DNA from: a virus
Length of the DNA: 64,000 nucleotides
IMG/VR virus record: IMGVR_UViG_3300001419_000004
Span: 49,026 to 113,025 of that record
Reading direction: 5' to 3' (one strand)
Shown here one piece after another: positions 33,557 through 42,958 of this stretch. The position numbers and the translations under genes were made by a program. A model generated the notes under the pieces. The model saw nothing but the letters and a program-made list of their open reading frames with translations. It searched no databases and was not told the DNA's origin. How positions within the stretch are numbered: position 1 is the first letter of the stretch; each line of letters starts with the position of its first letter.

Positions 33557-33849
33557 TATGTTCCAAGCACATAAGCAGCACTGGGTATTTGCACTTCGTC
33601 ACCAGCCCTAGGCCAATTTATATCTGTCTTGTTATTGTAGTACAAAATAGCCCACCAGAAATCTACTGAACCCAAATATTGGGCAGCAATCAAATCTGCC
33701 CTACCAGCTTGGCTTGCAGTAGCTACTATAGTAGATGTTGGTGTTGATTCCAACCAATCTTCGCCAGACCACAAACCTAATGTTTCTTTCCCATTGTGTT
33801 TGATAGCACTGGTATTCAAATATCTAGAATTTAACGGCACATCAACCAT
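33556..33849 (-). CDS. Baseplate wedge protein (T4 gp53/LysM-like)
   Basis: A 97-residue protein from MVDVPLNSRY (GGAG six bases upstream; ATG codons at 33852 and 33861 are alternatives). The C-terminal half contains ADLIAAQYLGSVDFWWAILY followed by a LysM-like end (GDEVQIPSAAYV), the usual pattern of gp53-type proteins that help close the baseplate wedge ring. Its stop overlaps the spike gene start. Confidence 0.75.
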   Translation of the reverse strand: MVDVPLNSRYLNTSAIKHNGKETLGLWSGEDWLESTPTSTIVATASQAGRADLIAAQYLGSVDFWWAILYYNNKTDINWPRAGDEVQIPSAAYVLGT

Positions 33850-33851
33850 CA

Positions 33852-34460
33852 TTATCTCCATTGAGGTTGCAATATAGTCGAGACTTCACTTAACCACGGA
33901 AGTTTAATCATTTCTTTTATTTCTCCGCCTTCTCGTATCTCTCCATTTGACCACAATTTTAATTTCATGGAAAATTCAGTCTTTAGTGGATAGACACCAG
34001 TACCGTCATTGACTATAGTATCACTATGGCTAATATCAATGCTCTCTGACCTAAATGATATCCCATCTGTGCTTGTAACCAAACCGATAACATCATAGCA
34101 TTGGAAATGAATACTTTGGTCTTTACTCTTAAATGCATTATTCGTTTGGTAATAAAAACCGCGAATCCTCTTAACTGCCTTAGCGATATTTTCACAATTC
34201 CACACATAGTTATTACTATGCTTCGAGCCAGTAACTATATACACCCATTTGAGTGTTATGGACCTTGGTTTAGACCCTTTGAATATGGCCATTGGTTCAA
34301 CATTAAACATACTCCGCTCTTCATAATCTATGCCCTTATTATCTGATTTAAGGACAGGCGGAAATTGAAACTTAACAACCCATGGCTCTACCTCACCCCT
34401 CATATCTAAGACAACCTGGCTTATCAGTTTATTATCAATTGTAGTTAGTTCAAATCCCAT
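33852..34460 (-). CDS. Baseplate/tail-tube-associated protein (unknown)
   Basis: A 202-residue protein from MGFELTTIDN; the longer reading overlaps the tape measure stop. It contains PWVVKFQFPPVLKSDNKG, SITLKWVYIVTG and a mixed beta pattern ending FSMKLKLWS. Lying between tape measure and gp53-like genes, it may be the counterpart of a T4 gp48/gp54-type tube-initiation protein, but no diagnostic motif was recognised. Confidence 0.65.
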   Translation of the reverse strand: MGFELTTIDNKLISQVVLDMRGEVEPWVVKFQFPPVLKSDNKGIDYEERSMFNVEPMAIFKGSKPRSITLKWVYIVTGSKHSNNYVWNCENIAKAVKRIRGFYYQTNNAFKSKDQSIHFQCYDVIGLVTSTDGISFRSESIDISHSDTIVNDGTGVYPLKTEFSMKLKLWSNGEIREGGEIKEMIKLPWLSEVSTILQPQWR

Positions 34461-34465
34461 AATTA

Positions 34466-37348
34466 TCACCCAAGACCAGAACCCCATTGGTTAGTTTGTG
34501 TCGCCAAACCCTTGTCTTTTTCAGCAATCTCAGGCAGCCACAGTACTACCTGCTTCCTAATTTCTTCAAGGTGTGCTGTAGTTTCACCACCAACAATTAT
34601 ATCTGCAACTATAGATGTTAATGTTCCTAACGCACCCTTTATGTCCTCAAGTAGTTCGGTCTGTCCAGCCCTATCTTCAGCCTCTCTTTGTTTATCTTCG
34701 AGTTCTGTCTTAACAGTCACAGTGGCCGCTGTGCGTACCATCTCATCTAGCCCAGACAATTTCAGTAGCCACATTGAACGAGTTACTTCCATTATCGCAG
34801 AGCTAACCCGCGCAGCAGAATTCTCAACATAATATGCATATGCCCGCATTCCGTTGCTAATAGTCCATAAAGCCATGGAAATTCCACGTGCCATATGCAG
34901 CATCTTATTGCTACTAGTTATTTCATCTGGTAGTCTCGCGAGCTTAGCAAATTCAGCATTAAATGTTGGCAGCCTATCGACAGCTGATGAATCTATAGCA
35001 TCAAGAATCTGCTCTATACCACCAGATAGAATTTTAGCCCCAGCCCGGAACTTAACCCACGAGGCGTCTGCTATTTGCCAAGAGCCAGCATTGATAGCCC
35101 GCATAGCATTATAAAAATGCTTACTAGTTGCTTCCAATGTAGCCTCTCGGCCAGACAATGCACCAAATATATTATTAATTCCGCCAGCCATTATTATGCT
35201 AGCTGCATAAAATATTGCACCTGGCACTATGAGTGCAGCACCCACCAACATTGCTGCTGATAACATAGCCATGCCTGCCACCAGCAATACACCAGCCGCA
35301 ACTGAAGTGGTGCCAAAGAATAACAAATCTGTGCCAAGCTGAACTAGTGGAATCTCTGCCATCACAGAAAATGCATGTGCAGCAATTAAAATTGAGGTGG
35401 CTATAAGAATCAACGCAACGCCGAATACCACAAATGCAGCAGCAACCACTATTAATGCTGGCCCAAGCGGTGCCAATAATGACATTGTAATAGCTGCCGC
35501 AGCCATCAGTGCTATTATTGCTATCAGCCCATACCACATATCTGCGCCATAGGTTTTAAATCCCCAACCCATAAGAATCAAAGCGCCAGCGAATATCAGA
35601 ATCGCTGCACCAACCACCACCATAGCTGCGGCAGATTTCATAGCACCTTGGAATGAGTCGATAAAAGCCCTTATGCCCTGCCCAAGCTTCTTAAATAGGC
35701 TTGGCTTAGCAACACTTTCAATTGCTGTGCTTGCGCCCTTGGCAGCACTACGAAGACTCCAAAGCCAACCAACAAACTTCAATATCATTAATTTCTTCAA
35801 CACAACACCCAAAGCGACCGCAGCCATACCCCATTTCATTATCCACATAACAATACCAGATATCGTTGGGTATGTGTCTTGAAGGGTCTTAACCCATATC
35901 GTAAACTTAGCAGTCGCTATTACTATTGGTGTAATGAATTCGACAAACTCTTGTTTAAGATAATCCAATGCCCCAGCAAGCGATCGTGTAGCATCTTGTA
36001 ATATTCGCTCTTTACGTGCCTCTTCACTGATTTGTTCTATAGATACCTGCCCAGCATCTATTCGCTTCTGTAATTCAGCAGTATCTATCCCCCTGGCCTT
36101 AGCAGCATTTTCGAACGCATCAGTCATCTCTGACAACTGCTTGACCGATACACCAAGCATATCTTTGGAGAAACTCTCTCGCATATGCTTCGGCAGGCCA
36201 TCTATTATATTCATCCACTCACCAGCGTTGCTAGCCATAATAGCAAATTGCTGGCCAGGGTCCTCTAAATCTATTGCTTCCCCTAACAAAACAATATATT
36301 TCTTAGCATCTTTATTTAATTGGTCGAATATTTGAGATAATTCACTCATATCCATACCAGCAGCCTTAGCTTCTCCGGCCCAAATCACCATCTGTTCTGA
36401 TGCTTTTGTTATTCCTTCTTCAATATCATCAAACCCAGTTGCCAGCAATCTAGCATTGTCCGCCATAACTTTATTGAGTACATCAGCATCTTTGCCTGTA
36501 ATGCCGTACTGCGCCATAGCATTTTCAGTCTTATCTAAATGTTTCTGTAGCGAGGCATTCTCTATCCCCAATGCCTGCCATGACTTTGCGAGTTTGGCTG
36601 TTTGTTCTACAGACGCCCCTGTTCTAAGCGTGAATAGCCCAATCGTCGTAGCCGCCGCTTTCATGCTATCCTTGTCTATCGCCACATCAGCCAGTGCTTT
36701 AGCTGCAGCCTCAGCTTCCTTTTGAAGCAAAGCAGATTCCGTAGCTATTTTGCGTGTCATACTTGCCATATCTTGCAAACTGCCATATAGTTGATAGTTT
36801 TGATTCCTCCAGTTTGCAGCCTGTTTTGCATTCTCAGCGAACATCTTAGACCAAAACGATATCTGCCCAAGCAACGTTCCAAATTTTACTAGATTATCAT
36901 ATTGCTTCCCTAATCCAACCTCTTCAAATGCCTTAGCCCATGCGCTAGTGGAGTCCACAGCACCATTAATCTCTTTCCTAATCCTAGTTATATCACCAGC
37001 CAAAGTAGATATTTTGGCTGGCTGACCTGGGAATAACTCCATATCTTCTTTGGAAATTCCCTTCAATATAACTTCGACACCTTCCAAAGTTCGCAAGACA
37101 TTTTGCATCTCCTCAGTGTCGTCTTTATGCAACCTAACCATCATATCGGCACGTTTAATTAAATCCTCCTGAAGCGCGAGTATGGTTTGAGTCTGTTTGA
37201 CTTGCTCGCCACCAACCTTATGCATTTCGTCAAAAGCCACATTTAGAGCCTGCACTTCTTGCGCAGCTTGCTGTAAAGCCTTAAACATATCGCCAAGGCT
37301 TTGCTCATCAATAGACATCATTATAGATAATTCACTAACGCCGTCCAT
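34466..37348 (-). CDS. Tape measure protein
   Basis: A 960-residue protein. The N-terminal half is alpha-helical and coiled coil (EQSLGDMFKALQQAAQEVQA; TAELQKRIDAGQVSIEQISE). The middle has several hydrophobic segments (about residues 470-720: GIVMWIMKWGMAAVALGV, MVVVGAAILIFAGALILMG, LAPLGPALIVVAAAFVV), followed by a helical tail. This is the usual build of a phage tape measure protein, which sets tail length and helps DNA pass the inner membrane. Position next to baseplate hub genes fits. Confidence 0.85.
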   Translation of the reverse strand: MDGVSELSIMMSIDEQSLGDMFKALQQAAQEVQALNVAFDEMHKVGGEQVKQTQTILALQEDLIKRADMMVRLHKDDTEEMQNVLRTLEGVEVILKGISKEDMELFPGQPAKISTLAGDITRIRKEINGAVDSTSAWAKAFEEVGLGKQYDNLVKFGTLLGQISFWSKMFAENAKQAANWRNQNYQLYGSLQDMASMTRKIATESALLQKEAEAAAKALADVAIDKDSMKAAATTIGLFTLRTGASVEQTAKLAKSWQALGIENASLQKHLDKTENAMAQYGITGKDADVLNKVMADNARLLATGFDDIEEGITKASEQMVIWAGEAKAAGMDMSELSQIFDQLNKDAKKYIVLLGEAIDLEDPGQQFAIMASNAGEWMNIIDGLPKHMRESFSKDMLGVSVKQLSEMTDAFENAAKARGIDTAELQKRIDAGQVSIEQISEEARKERILQDATRSLAGALDYLKQEFVEFITPIVIATAKFTIWVKTLQDTYPTISGIVMWIMKWGMAAVALGVVLKKLMILKFVGWLWSLRSAAKGASTAIESVAKPSLFKKLGQGIRAFIDSFQGAMKSAAAMVVVGAAILIFAGALILMGWGFKTYGADMWYGLIAIIALMAAAAITMSLLAPLGPALIVVAAAFVVFGVALILIATSILIAAHAFSVMAEIPLVQLGTDLLFFGTTSVAAGVLLVAGMAMLSAAMLVGAALIVPGAIFYAASIIMAGGINNIFGALSGREATLEATSKHFYNAMRAINAGSWQIADASWVKFRAGAKILSGGIEQILDAIDSSAVDRLPTFNAEFAKLARLPDEITSSNKMLHMARGISMALWTISNGMRAYAYYVENSAARVSSAIMEVTRSMWLLKLSGLDEMVRTAATVTVKTELEDKQREAEDRAGQTELLEDIKGALGTLTSIVADIIVGGETTAHLEEIRKQVVLWLPEIAEKDKGLATQTNQWGSGLG

Positions 37349-37352
37349 ACTA

Positions 37353-38735
37353 TTATCCTATCGCACTAGCATTCCAGTCGAGCCTCGCAAGATACACATC
37401 AGTGTCCCACCCACGAGCCGACAAAATATGATGCCAACCATAAAGAAGCCAATCACCATCCAAAAATCGAGGTTTAGTTCCGCCGCCATCTTCGTCATTA
37501 GGCTTTAACCATCTAACAGTTACTTTAGACCTACCTAGTTCAGTAGAATCATACAACCTAGGTTGCCCTCTAGCAGTCACCCTAAGACGCATCAACATAT
37601 TAAGCATTTCCATATACTTTTGGCGGGCACGGCCATCGATATACTTTTCATATTTATGTCCAATCTCGCCACCACTATAAGCCTCAGGAATAGAGGAAAT
37701 ATGCGTCCAACCTCTCTTCGAATATGGCCGAAAAATACCAGTGCCAGATATTGTGCCAGTATCTGTTTTAGGCTTAGTAAAACTCTGTCGTTTATTGATT
37801 TTTGGGCTTACTTTGTTGCTAGTATTTTCATCTTTTACATATACTATATTCTCTTTATCGTCCAAAATTTTATCGAAATATTGGCCAGACATTGCCGACA
37901 TACCACTCGTCAGCAATTTAACATTCAATGCCGATATAAAATTATCAGCCAAAATCTCCCACTTCAAAATATCAGGTGCATTATTGCCACCGCCACCATA
38001 TGACAACACAAATGGCCCATCATCGCCAGGTATCCCAACTGGATATTTCAATGACGGAGTATATGATTCCTGCACATTTATAGAAATAATCTTCTCTTGT
38101 GAATCTTGACCATTTGCAACAAGCCACGATGTTTTATGCTTCGTAAATGGGCTAGACCAATCCAATAACGACGAAATAAATGTCTTTGGGTCCTGCCGCA
38201 TCATCCAATATGTGCTAGCTTCATCATTTGTTTCACCAACTTCAAACTTAGTTGTAAATCCGCCTATTGACTTCGGAATATAATCTTTCAACACTTGGCT
38301 TATTACACCACCAGGCCCACCAATCTTCCCATTATAAGCTGTACCAGAGCAGTCTCCAGAATTAACAAAATAAGATATTGGGTCTACTGCTATGAATTCA
38401 AACGACCCAAGCATTGAATCTTTACCAGATGCATGTAAATCAGAAATCAACGCAATCATCGTCTTAGTTTCGAAGACTGGTTGCGACATCCATTGCAGCT
38501 TAAATTCCACTAATGTGAGTTTATCGGACTGCCTGCCGGTCTCCAATAACGCACCATTATCTTCAATTACAGTATCTAGAATTTGGAAATATGGGTCTTC
38601 TACTTTAACACGAATCACATATCCGCCATTAACCATGCTTTTCCATTCTAACCGAATCACATGGCCACTAACATCTACGCGTCTATCGCCTATTTTGCAC
38701 TTAACTGCCCAAGTTGCGCCTGAAGGCGTGCCCAT
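37353..38735 (-). CDS. Baseplate hub protein (T4 gp27/gpD-like)
   Basis: A 460-residue beta-rich protein directly upstream of the tape measure gene. The N-terminal WAVKCKIGDRRVDVSGHVIRL and EDPYFQILDTV, the middle YWMMRQDPKTFISSLLDW and the C-terminal LRVTARGQPRLYDSTELG follow the tube-like hub domain pattern of gp27/phage gpD proteins. In T4 the gp27 trimer joins spike to tube. The assignment rests on pattern and position. A terminal YGWHHILSARGWDTDVYLAR resembles the end of phage late-control D family proteins. Confidence 0.7.
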   Translation of the reverse strand: MGTPSGATWAVKCKIGDRRVDVSGHVIRLEWKSMVNGGYVIRVKVEDPYFQILDTVIEDNGALLETGRQSDKLTLVEFKLQWMSQPVFETKTMIALISDLHASGKDSMLGSFEFIAVDPISYFVNSGDCSGTAYNGKIGGPGGVISQVLKDYIPKSIGGFTTKFEVGETNDEASTYWMMRQDPKTFISSLLDWSSPFTKHKTSWLVANGQDSQEKIISINVQESYTPSLKYPVGIPGDDGPFVLSYGGGGNNAPDILKWEILADNFISALNVKLLTSGMSAMSGQYFDKILDDKENIVYVKDENTSNKVSPKINKRQSFTKPKTDTGTISGTGIFRPYSKRGWTHISSIPEAYSGGEIGHKYEKYIDGRARQKYMEMLNMLMRLRVTARGQPRLYDSTELGRSKVTVRWLKPNDEDGGGTKPRFLDGDWLLYGWHHILSARGWDTDVYLARLDWNASAIG

Positions 38736-38779
38736 AAATACTCCTTATCCAAAGTATATTTTATCAATCACTTATTAGT

Positions 38780-38795
38780 AGTAAATATATATACG
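38780..38795 (+). promoter_or_regulatory. Candidate late-type promoter
   Basis: AGTAAATATATATACG lies 6 bases before the ATG at 38802. It belongs to the AAATATAAT-type motif group, and there is no Shine-Dalgarno sequence between it and the start. Confidence 0.4.
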
Positions 38796-38801
38796 AATAC
38801 T

Positions 38802-39092
38802 ATGAAACTTTATTGGATTAGATATCAGCGTGGCAATAACAGCCCCAAGCGAATGCTAGTGTTAGTTCTTGGAACTAAAGATAATAAATTATATTGCCTA
38901 GACACAGACAAACTGAATAGTTCAGACAAAGAATTTATTAGGTCTAGGAATAATTATTTTAGCAAATTAGGTCTAGAGGACCGAATCACACAACTAAGAG
39001 ATGTAAGACCAAGCGTAATGAAGTGCTACAGAACAATAAGTACTAGTAATTTTGTTGTCGACAAAGAATATAGTATCAATTCGAGTTCATAA
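38802..39092 (+). CDS. Small basic protein (unknown)
   Basis: A 96-residue protein (KLYWIRYQRGNNSPKRMLVL; LGTKDNKLYCLDTDKL). It looks like a small beta-barrel followed by helices. There is no clear ribosome-binding site. The end overlaps the convergent primase gene by 17 bases. The pattern resembles small phage proteins of unknown function; no family recognised. Confidence 0.6.
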   Translation: MKLYWIRYQRGNNSPKRMLVLVLGTKDNKLYCLDTDKLNSSDKEFIRSRNNYFSKLGLEDRITQLRDVRPSVMKCYRTISTSNFVVDKEYSINSSS

Positions 39093-40101
39093 TAAATTCG
39101 ATTATATCGCTCTGTGTCAGTGGCCTTATCGAATTTTCAAATATATCACGGATTTCTGACCAATCCATTACTTTCTTGCTGCCTAAATCATTCCAATCTT
39201 TAGTATATTGGTCGTCGCCATATTTTATTACAGGCGGTGTGGCGTAATATAACTTATTAAAGTATGGTGACAATAATTGGTAATTAGAAATTATACTGTC
39301 AATCCCAGCTTTGTCGTTATCTGGCGACAATATAACTCCATTGACCGGATTTAGTATTCGAATCTTCTTAACTTGTGCATTAGTAAGTACAGCACCACCA
39401 CTTGCGATGCATTGGTCATCTAGAGTTATGCTATCAAATATAGCTTCAGTAACAATCACATAATCACTTGGCTCTACCATATCAAAGCCATATAAAAACA
39501 TGCCCTTCGTGACGCCAACATTTTCAGAAGGAAACCTAAATACTTTGTTTAGCCTATTTCTCTCTTGCCAATATACTAATGAATCGTATTCATAATATGG
39601 CCATACCACATTCATTGAATGATAGTATAGGTTATATTTCTCGATGCCATCTAAATTAATACCACGACTAGCAAGCCACGACGTCAACATCTTGGCAGTT
39701 GTAGTACTGGCATCAGCCAAAGGCTCACTACCTGCTGGCAATGCAATATCATATTTGCGTTCTTCTTCTTCTACTTTTCGTTCGTTTCTCAGCTTCGCAT
39801 ATATAGAACCCATAGTAACATCTTTACCACAGACCTCTTTAAATGCCTCTACAAATGAGCAGTTTCTATACAGCTGTACGAACCTAAGAAATGTGCGTGA
39901 CTTGCCTTTAGCCCAATCATCGCCGCGCCAATCATGTGCTATGGCTTTAGAAATAGATATATTGAATTTATACCCGGTATCATCGCAAAACGGACTATTA
40001 ATTAAATATTCGTCACCATTTTTACGCGTTTTGTAATCAAAATTCGCCTCTATCCATGCTCGGATTTGTGCCGGTTTCGGCTTGAACTTCAGTTTACCCA
40101 T
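39076..40101 (-). CDS. DNA primase with TOPRIM domain
   Basis: A 341-residue protein from MGKLKFKPKP. The N-terminal part holds a binding region (FDYKTRKNGDEYLINSPFCD, with SKAIAHDWRG) and WLASRGINLDGIEKYNLYY. The TOPRIM fold follows with YVIVTEAIFDSITL (catalytic Glu, about residue 220) and SPDNDKAGIDSI (the DxD, about 265-275). It would synthesise RNA primers for lagging-strand replication. It is smaller than bacterial DnaG and closer to phage T4 gp61 size (342). The canonical N-terminal zinc-binding cysteines are not apparent. Confidence 0.8.
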   Translation of the reverse strand: MGKLKFKPKPAQIRAWIEANFDYKTRKNGDEYLINSPFCDDTGYKFNISISKAIAHDWRGDDWAKGKSRTFLRFVQLYRNCSFVEAFKEVCGKDVTMGSIYAKLRNERKVEEEERKYDIALPAGSEPLADASTTTAKMLTSWLASRGINLDGIEKYNLYYHSMNVVWPYYEYDSLVYWQERNRLNKVFRFPSENVGVTKGMFLYGFDMVEPSDYVIVTEAIFDSITLDDQCIASGGAVLTNAQVKKIRILNPVNGVILSPDNDKAGIDSIISNYQLLSPYFNKLYYATPPVIKYGDDQYTKDWNDLGSKKVMDWSEIRDIFENSIRPLTQSDIIEFIMNSN

Positions 40102-40113
40102 ATACGTCAAATA

Positions 40114-40353
40114 CTATGAGCTGAACAGATCGCGAAATACTGCATCGAATTCTTTAACTTTTTGTGCTTTATATTCTTCAGAGAATTTGGGTGGCTTTTC
40201 ACTGCACTGCATCTCATAAGCAAAGCTACAAGCGTCACATGGCTTGCCGTCTATTTCGCCATAGCCTCCGTTGCAACAGTTATTGCCACATTTTCCGCAT
40301 CTTACAAATGCGTCACAACAAACACCGCAATAATCCCAAGTGTGTTTTATCAT
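40114..40353 (-). CDS. Cysteine-rich zinc-binding small protein
   Basis: A 79-residue protein with many paired cysteines (YCGVCCDAFVRCGKCGNNCC, then CDAC), clearly capable of binding one or two zinc ions in the first 45 residues, and a charged helical tail. Its ATG overlaps the stop of the upstream structural gene (ATGA). It lies 12 bases upstream of the primase gene, so it could be a separate zinc-ribbon partner for the primase, which seems to lack its own. That link is inference. Confidence 0.7.
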   Translation of the reverse strand: MIKHTWDYCGVCCDAFVRCGKCGNNCCNGGYGEIDGKPCDACSFAYEMQCSEKPPKFSEEYKAQKVKEFDAVFRDLFSS

Positions 40354-41339
40354 ATTGTTGGTGTTCTTTGCGGTAGTATCGGCGACCGCTTAATCTTGTT
40401 CATGATATGTACCAATGATGAACGAACATCTTTTTTAATAGCCACAATCGTCGGACCATTTAAATAGCATGTAGTAACATCATATGTAATCGGAATATTA
40501 TCCAAAGTATCATTTCGCAACACAAACATATAATAATCTTCTATGTTTCTTCCACGCTTCCAAAGCATGACTCTAGCCTGCAATGATTGGTATTTTGCAC
40601 GGTCAAATAAATACCGTTCCAACTTTAAATATGGAAATTGATTTGGAACTTGTTCTGTCCTTACCGAGTCGCTACTTGATTGTATGGCAACATATAATGC
40701 ACCAGATGGCACAGTTACAATCTGTGGCCTGTGAGGGCCTTGTGCTGTGCCATTATCAATATCTTCATAATAAGGAGCTGGGCCTAATAGACCAGCAGGG
40801 GCATATCTAAAATATACACATTGCGTAGCATAGACCGTATGGGTCTGTGGGTTGCAACCTTCGAAAGTTATTGTGACGGTTTGCGACCCATAATTGTTAT
40901 TCCATTGATTTTGGTCATGAAACCCCAACACCAGCTCATCTGCTGATAATGGGACTTCAGCCACGTAATCTGACCCAATAAAGAAAGGTTCACTAACTAT
41001 CGCATCTTGGTCACCCAACGATAAGCCAAACAATTCATCCACGCTTAGTCTATATAATTCCCCAAGTTCGAGATGGAATAGGCTTGCATCAGTGCCAGCC
41101 CAAAAGCCAATCAGCGAGCCTCTATTCAATGACGGTCGTGGCAAAGCAACACTACCATATGTATTGCTAGTGTAATCTATATCAATCGCAGTGGCTGTAC
41201 CACCATCAGCATCAGAAACACATGTAGAAGTTCTACACCATCTCCAGCCGCCTAAAACTTCAGAATTTGAGCCAACAACTTCAGTCGCTGATTCAATAGT
41301 AATTAGCTCCGCCCATCTATTTTGTGCTACTGTAGTCAT
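40350..41339 (-). CDS. Tail/virion structural protein (unknown)
   Basis: A 329-residue beta-rich protein (SLFHLELGELYRLSVDEL; QTVTITFEGCNPQTHTVYA) in a run of surface-type genes (40350-43801). Aromatic and glycine-rich loops suggest a tail-fibre or decoration protein. A terminal basic segment (VHIMNKIKRSPILPQRTP) is unlike the rest. It overlaps neighbours by 4 bases on both sides. No family recognised. Confidence 0.65.
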   Translation of the reverse strand: MTTVAQNRWAELITIESATEVVGSNSEVLGGWRWCRTSTCVSDADGGTATAIDIDYTSNTYGSVALPRPSLNRGSLIGFWAGTDASLFHLELGELYRLSVDELFGLSLGDQDAIVSEPFFIGSDYVAEVPLSADELVLGFHDQNQWNNNYGSQTVTITFEGCNPQTHTVYATQCVYFRYAPAGLLGPAPYYEDIDNGTAQGPHRPQIVTVPSGALYVAIQSSSDSVRTEQVPNQFPYLKLERYLFDRAKYQSLQARVMLWKRGRNIEDYYMFVLRNDTLDNIPITYDVTTCYLNGPTIVAIKKDVRSSLVHIMNKIKRSPILPQRTPTI

Positions 41340-42175
41340 GCTGGTGGTATCAATTCTGTAAATGGTATATTGCCAACCTGCTCACATTCAACATCGATTG
41401 TCGATATTACAAACACCGATGTATAATCAACAGCAGCTGCCGCGACCACTACACCAGATATTGTGTCGTCAGCAGCAAGTGTGTAAAATGGAGTGCCATC
41501 AACTATCACGCCACCGACACCAGATTTATCAACGCTTAAATCATATAGCACAATACCATATGGCGTGACAATACCAATACCAGTATCGTCCACATCATCT
41601 GGGTACGAGGTCGCAGGATAAAACCTACTTATATCACTTTCATTGCTGCTATCTGTCACAGTCGCAATAATCTGCCTCCTAAATGTGTCGCCAATACGCG
41701 TTGTATACGTATGGCTAGCATTAAAGGTGCCAACTGCCGTCAAACTAGAGACATCAGAGCTTCCATCACCCCAGTTGATAGTAATAGTAAAAACTTCATC
41801 AGTACCAGGGTCAGTGAAGATAACTGCAATATTCACTACGCCAGTGTTATTATTTAATATACCAGAGCTACTAGTTATTGTGGGTGGCTTGTTATTTACA
41901 TCAATCAACAGACCGCCATTATTGGAGGCCGCGCCAGCATAAATATCAGCCCTTATATCAAACGACCCACCATCATTATAAGTGTGCCCATATGTTTCAT
42001 CGTATGCTGGGCCAGCGGCAAGAACTGTGTTGACCTCATGTTCGCCATCACCCCAAGTTATACGAACTTCATGGTCAGCAGCAATGCCCGTCCACCTAAC
42101 GCGCAGAAGTACTGTATCTCCCTGGTCTATATCACCAGCTGGGGTCCTAGTAACGATGACATTGGTAATGGCCAT
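41336..42175 (-). CDS. Virion protein with two PKD-like domains
   Basis: A 279-residue protein. Two immunoglobulin-like PKD repeats are visible: VRITWGDGEHEV ... YGHTYNDGG (about 35-75) and ITINWGDGSSDV ... SHTYTTRIG (about 130-165); the WGDG and HTY signatures are diagnostic. The C-terminal third differs. PKD-type Ig folds are common on phage tails and capsids and probably mediate weak surface binding. Confidence 0.8.
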   Translation of the reverse strand: MAITNVIVTRTPAGDIDQGDTVLLRVRWTGIAADHEVRITWGDGEHEVNTVLAAGPAYDETYGHTYNDGGSFDIRADIYAGAASNNGGLLIDVNNKPPTITSSSGILNNNTGVVNIAVIFTDPGTDEVFTITINWGDGSSDVSSLTAVGTFNASHTYTTRIGDTFRRQIIATVTDSSNESDISRFYPATSYPDDVDDTGIGIVTPYGIVLYDLSVDKSGVGGVIVDGTPFYTLAADDTISGVVVAAAAVDYTSVFVISTIDVECEQVGNIPFTELIPPA

Positions 42176-42957
42176 TATTGTACTCTAATAACTACAGAAC
42201 CTGCCTCAAACAATATTCCGTCACCATCATATACTGACCTACTAGGATTTAATTGAAGTGCATATATTAAATTCCCACCCGATGCCGCATCGAACAACCC
42301 CAGATGTGTCATCAAACCCCAGTTCCCACCAGAGGCTGTGAATTCAATCTGCGGTGCAGAAATAGTGTAGACACCGTTCCCGGCGCTTGTAAATGCAGTC
42401 ACCAGGGTCCTACTGTACCCAGCGGACGGTTCGGAAAGAGAATCGTTATATGCTCCAGATATCGTACCAATACCTGCATATATAGCAGCCGGTGAAGAAA
42501 ATGCTGGGCTATTATTTCGCAAAGTTAAATTCAGAATCCCATTCCTAGAATAAAGACTAAACGCACCAGCCGCACCAATATCTAACTCACCAGCATCAAT
42601 TCGGAATATTGCACTAGTTGACACAGCCTTTGCAATAGTAAGCGCACCCCACCACAGCAGATTTCCAGCTGCAATTGAGTCAAAAACACCGATATAGCTT
42701 GCACTGCCCCAATTTGCTAAGGCAGCTGGCCATACAATACTACTGACATTAGCAGTTGCACCACTAGCCGCCGAGGAAAATCCAGTCGCTGTCACCTGCT
42801 GCCGCTGATAATTCGACCCTGAAAATTCTGTAATAATGTCGCCATCATTAGATAAATCAGATAATATTCCTATATATGTAGATGTTGGTGGGGTATAGGC
42901 AGCTATCCCTAAAGTATGTCTAATGAGTTGGTGTTCTAGGTAATTTGATATATTCAT
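42175..42957 (-). CDS. Tail-fibre-type protein with an internally duplicated domain
   Basis: A 260-residue protein made of two similar halves. Half 1 contains TPPTSTYIGILS, SNYQRQQVTATGF, IVWPAALANWGSASYIGVFD and GNLLWWGALT. Half 2 contains FSSPAAIYAGIGT, SAGYSRTLVTAF, IEFTASGGNWGLMTHLGLFD and GNLIYALQL. This build is common in phage tail or fibre accessory proteins. It is coupled to neighbours by 1-base overlap or spacing. Confidence 0.75.
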   Translation of the reverse strand: MNISNYLEHQLIRHTLGIAAYTPPTSTYIGILSDLSNDGDIITEFSGSNYQRQQVTATGFSSAASGATANVSSIVWPAALANWGSASYIGVFDSIAAGNLLWWGALTIAKAVSTSAIFRIDAGELDIGAAGAFSLYSRNGILNLTLRNNSPAFSSPAAIYAGIGTISGAYNDSLSEPSAGYSRTLVTAFTSAGNGVYTISAPQIEFTASGGNWGLMTHLGLFDAASGGNLIYALQLNPSRSVYDGDGILFEAGSVVIRVQ

Positions 42958-42958
42958 G

